A stretch of DNA of 64,000 bases from JANOZM01 sp031429355. Lineage in GTDB: Bacteria; Pseudomonadota; Gammaproteobacteria; Burkholderiales; Burkholderiaceae_E. The stretch is taken from contig JANOZM010000020.1 of NCBI GenBank assembly GCA_031429355.1, positions 1-64,000 of the forward strand. The letters run 5' to 3'. Made by a program: the position numbers and the translations under genes. Below the pieces are notes generated by a model, which did not search any database, had not been told where the DNA came from, and saw only the letters and a list, made by a program, of their open reading frames with translations. Shown one piece after another: positions 61,878-64,000 of the stretch (the stretch's first letter is position 1; each line of letters starts with the position of its first letter).

Positions 61878-62114
61878 ATGCAAACAACACGCATTTTTAA
61901 AAACGGGAATTCGCAAGCTGTGCGCATCCCAGCTGATTTGGCGTATCAACGATCAGATATCGAGTTAGAAATTGAGCGGCACGGTGAAGAAATTCGAATT
62001 CGTCCAGCCCGTCGTTCACTTGCGGGCGTCCTCTCGAAGTTTGCGCAGTTCTCAACTGATTTTATGTCTGAAGGGCGAGAGCAGCCCGAGCAGGCTGAGC
62101 TGGATAAACTTTGA
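61878..62114 (+). CDS. vapB: VapB-type (AbrB fold) antitoxin
   Basis: 78 residues: TTRIFKNGNSQAVRIPADLAY is the classic VapB swapped-hairpin DNA-binding start, and the C-terminal half (about 48-78) is the toxin-binding tail. The toxin gene start overlaps its stop. Palindrome 61800-61829 lies upstream. Confidence 0.92.
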   Translation: MQTTRIFKNGNSQAVRIPADLAYQRSDIELEIERHGEEIRIRPARRSLAGVLSKFAQFSTDFMSEGREQPEQAELDKL

Positions 62115-62533
62115 ATGTGCGATACATGTTGGATACCAACATGTGCATATACTTGATGAAAAATCAACAGGAACACGTTGCGGAACGATTTGCCCAGTGC
62201 ATAGTTGGGGAAGTTGTTATGTCGTCCATAACTTATGCCGAATTGCGCTTGGGCATGGCCGTTAGCGCGAATCCTCAGCTAGAAGAAAAAAATCTAAACG
62301 AACTAATCGAAGATATTCCTGTGCTCGCATTTGACAACTCGGCTGCGAATGCTTACGGGCCAATTCGATTAGCAACGAGGGAGAAAAAGAACGACGCACT
62401 GGATAAGCTAATTGCAGCACACGCAGTAGCTTTAAATGCAATTCTAGTGACTAATAATGTTCAAGACTTTGCGCGCTATCCAAACTTAAAAATAGAAAAC
62501 TGGATGAATGCGCGACTAGACCAAGACAAATAA
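62111..62533 (+). CDS. vapC: VapC PIN-domain ribonuclease toxin
   Basis: 140 residues if started at TTG 62111 over the vapB stop; ATG 62126 (MLDTNMCIYLMKN) is an alternative. The MLDTNxCIYxMK start is that of the VapC group (VapC/FitB-like) known to cut initiator or other tRNAs. Acidic residues: Asp in MLDTN, Glu in ITYAELRLGM, Asp in DALDKLIAAHA and the end motif LVTNNVQDFARYP. Confidence 0.92.
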   Translation: MNVRYMLDTNMCIYLMKNQQEHVAERFAQCIVGEVVMSSITYAELRLGMAVSANPQLEEKNLNELIEDIPVLAFDNSAANAYGPIRLATREKKNDALDKLIAAHAVALNAILVTNNVQDFARYPNLKIENWMNARLDQDK

Positions 62534-62552
62534 TACAATCGGCGAAGTCGAT

Positions 62553-64000
62553 TTACCCCAACAATCCGCGATCCCGCAACATCGGTTCCACTGCTGGTTG
62601 CTTACCCCGAAAAGCCAAGTAAGTCTTCATGGGTGCAACTGATGCGCCAGCGCCGTAGATATGCTTACGCAATCGCTGCGCTGTAGCAGGATCGAATAAA
62701 TTACCTGCTTCACGGAATGCATCAAAAGCATCGGCATCTAGCACTTCGGCCCACAGATACACATAGTAGCCGGCGGCGTAATAGTTACCCGAAAACAAAT
62801 GACCAAAGTGCGGTAGGCGATGGCGCATCACGATTTCGCGTGGCATACCAATGGCATCGAGCGTTTGTTTTTCAAACGCGGCAATATCCAGTTGCTCGGG
62901 GTTGTCGATTTGGTGCAACGCTAGGTCGACTAAACAACAAGAGCAATACTCAACCGTTTCGAAGCCCAAATTAAATGTGGCTGCTGCTTCTATGCGGTCG
63001 ATAAGTGCATCGCTAATCGCTTCACCAGTAGAGACATGCCGGGCATGCTTTTTTAACAAGGCACGGTCGGTTCCCCAGTGTTCAAACAACTGCGAAGGTA
63101 ACTCGACAAAATCTTGCATGACGTTGGTGCCGCCAATACGATCGTAAGTAACATTAGACAGCAAGCCGTGTAGGCCATGTCCAAATTCATGGAACAAAGT
63201 GCGTACATCATCTAGGCTAAGTAGCGATTCGTCTGGTTTGGCGGCACGCGAAAAATTGTTGTTGTTAGAGATTATTGGTAAGCGCGTTAAACCGTTTTTT
63301 GCTTGGGTACGATACGCGCTCATCCATGCGCCACCTTGCTTATTGGGTCGTGCAAAGTTATCGGCTAAAAAGTAACCAACTAGCTCACCCGATTGCTCGT
63401 GCACCTCGTACATTTTTACATCGGCGTGATATGTTTTTGCATCGTTCAGTTGTTTAAATTGCAAGCCAAATAGTTGCGTGGCGGTATCAAACAATGCATG
63501 CGTAATGTTACCCAAAGCAAAAAATGGTTTGCATTCGTCATCTGATAAATCGTATTGTGCAGCGCGCACTTTTTCAGAGTAATAGCGCCAGTCCCACGGC
63601 TCTAAGGCTTCGTGCATGCCTTCTGCTTTTGCTGCATCGCTTAGCTGGGCCAACTCGCGTGCGGCTTTTTTCTTAGCGGGCTCCCAAGCCTTCATCACTA
63701 AGTCTTTTGCAGCGGCTGGTGTGCCGGCCATGCGGTCATCTAAGGCGTAGTCGGCAAAGTTTTTGTAACCCAAAATTTGGGCCATTTCTTTGCGCAACAC
63801 TAAAATTTCTTTAATGATGGGCGTGTTATCAAACTCGGGCATTGTTTGGCCACGCTGCGTCCAAGCCAAAAAAGCTTGCTTACGCAAATCACGGCGTTTT
63901 GCAAACATTAAAAACGGCACCACTAAAGAACGACTGAGTGTAATAACGTAAGCTGATTTGCTATTACGTTCTTTAGCTGCTTGCGCTGCCGAATCTAAAA
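62553..64000 (-). CDS. M3-family zinc oligopeptidase (OpdA/Dcp-like), 5' end missing
   Basis: Cytosolic metallopeptidase that degrades short peptides. The minus-strand frame stays open to the right edge (last residues visible upstream: LDSAAQAAKERNSKSAYVIT), so the N-terminal about 200 residues are outside the window; a GTG at 63921 is internal. Zinc motif HEFGHGLHG with the downstream Glu ligand in FVELPSQLFEHW, and the C-terminal HFGHLFSGNYYAAGYYVYLW identify the M3 family. It fits oligopeptidase A (PrlC) best, with Dcp as the alternative. Confidence 0.93.
   Translation of the reverse strand, partial: LDSAAQAAKERNSKSAYVITLSRSLVVPFLMFAKRRDLRKQAFLAWTQRGQTMPEFDNTPIIKEILVLRKEMAQILGYKNFADYALDDRMAGTPAAAKDLVMKAWEPAKKKAARELAQLSDAAKAEGMHEALEPWDWRYYSEKVRAAQYDLSDDECKPFFALGNITHALFDTATQLFGLQFKQLNDAKTYHADVKMYEVHEQSGELVGYFLADNFARPNKQGGAWMSAYRTQAKNGLTRLPIISNNNNFSRAAKPDESLLSLDDVRTLFHEFGHGLHGLLSNVTYDRIGGTNVMQDFVELPSQLFEHWGTDRALLKKHARHVSTGEAISDALIDRIEAAATFNLGFETVEYCSCCLVDLALHQIDNPEQLDIAAFEKQTLDAIGMPREIVMRHRLPHFGHLFSGNYYAAGYYVYLWAEVLDADAFDAFREAGNLFDPATAQRLRKHIYGAGASVAPMKTYLAFRGKQPAVEPMLRDRGLLG

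Overview
The window is a chromosomal segment of a betaproteobacterium, most likely of the order Burkholderiales. This rests on the DUF1631 protein, the tkt-gap-pgk-pyk-fba glycolysis/Calvin-type gene order, the bifunctional malic enzyme with a phosphotransacetylase tail, and a chemolithotrophic sox operon. The genus cannot be named from the sequence alone. No rRNA, tRNA or CRISPR array was seen.

Layout. 1-1896: groES-groEL with a perfect CIRCE operator (groEL runs off the left edge). 1950-9054: cell-envelope genes (secreted transglutaminase/TPR protein, DacB, lytic transglycosylase) and an aminotransferase. 9176-16366: malic enzyme, DUF1631 protein, a barnase/barstar pair, a Gly-rich DUF937 protein and RsmE. 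16484-25207: tkt, gap, pgk, pyk and fba, interrupted by two PIN-toxin modules. 25227-36232: a TRAP permease pair without its binding protein, a Cpx-like two-component set, and a regulator-rich stretch (LysR, AraC, SDR, metallo-beta-lactamase, Acg-type flavoprotein).

36233-49642 is an accessory defence island. Its outer limits are copies of a 112-bp direct repeat (36254 and 49461; a third copy at 47339). It is littered with decayed IS110 and IS91-type transposase genes and fragments of a type I restriction subunit and a Bug-type binding protein. Its centrepiece is a three-gene, translationally coupled operon (37724-42848): a TPR/GHKL sensor kinase, a lone receiver protein, and a receiver fused to a nucleoside-phosphorylase-like domain. 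This is the architecture of Detocs, the antiphage two-component system whose effector cleaves ATP. Also in the island are a HigB/HigA pair whose antitoxin carries an ImmA/IrrE-type protease domain, an orphan SF1 helicase, and an MNT/HEPN toxin-antitoxin pair.

49643-64000: a carotenoid oxygenase, another AbrB/PIN module, then a thiosulfate-oxidation operon read on the minus strand: soxC-soxD-soxY-soxZ-soxA-soxX-soxB, a SoxH-like metallo-beta-lactamase and an ArsR-type regulator. The sox operon has a textbook intrinsic terminator between soxZ and soxA, a 22-bp direct repeat ahead of soxY and a palindrome ahead of soxC. Together these suggest layered control. The window closes with a decayed rhodanese gene, a glyoxalase II, a VapBC module and a 5'-truncated M3 oligopeptidase gene. 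Seven toxin-type modules occur in 64 kb, and five of them (four type II pairs and the MNT/HEPN pair) have a visible palindromic operator in front of the first gene.
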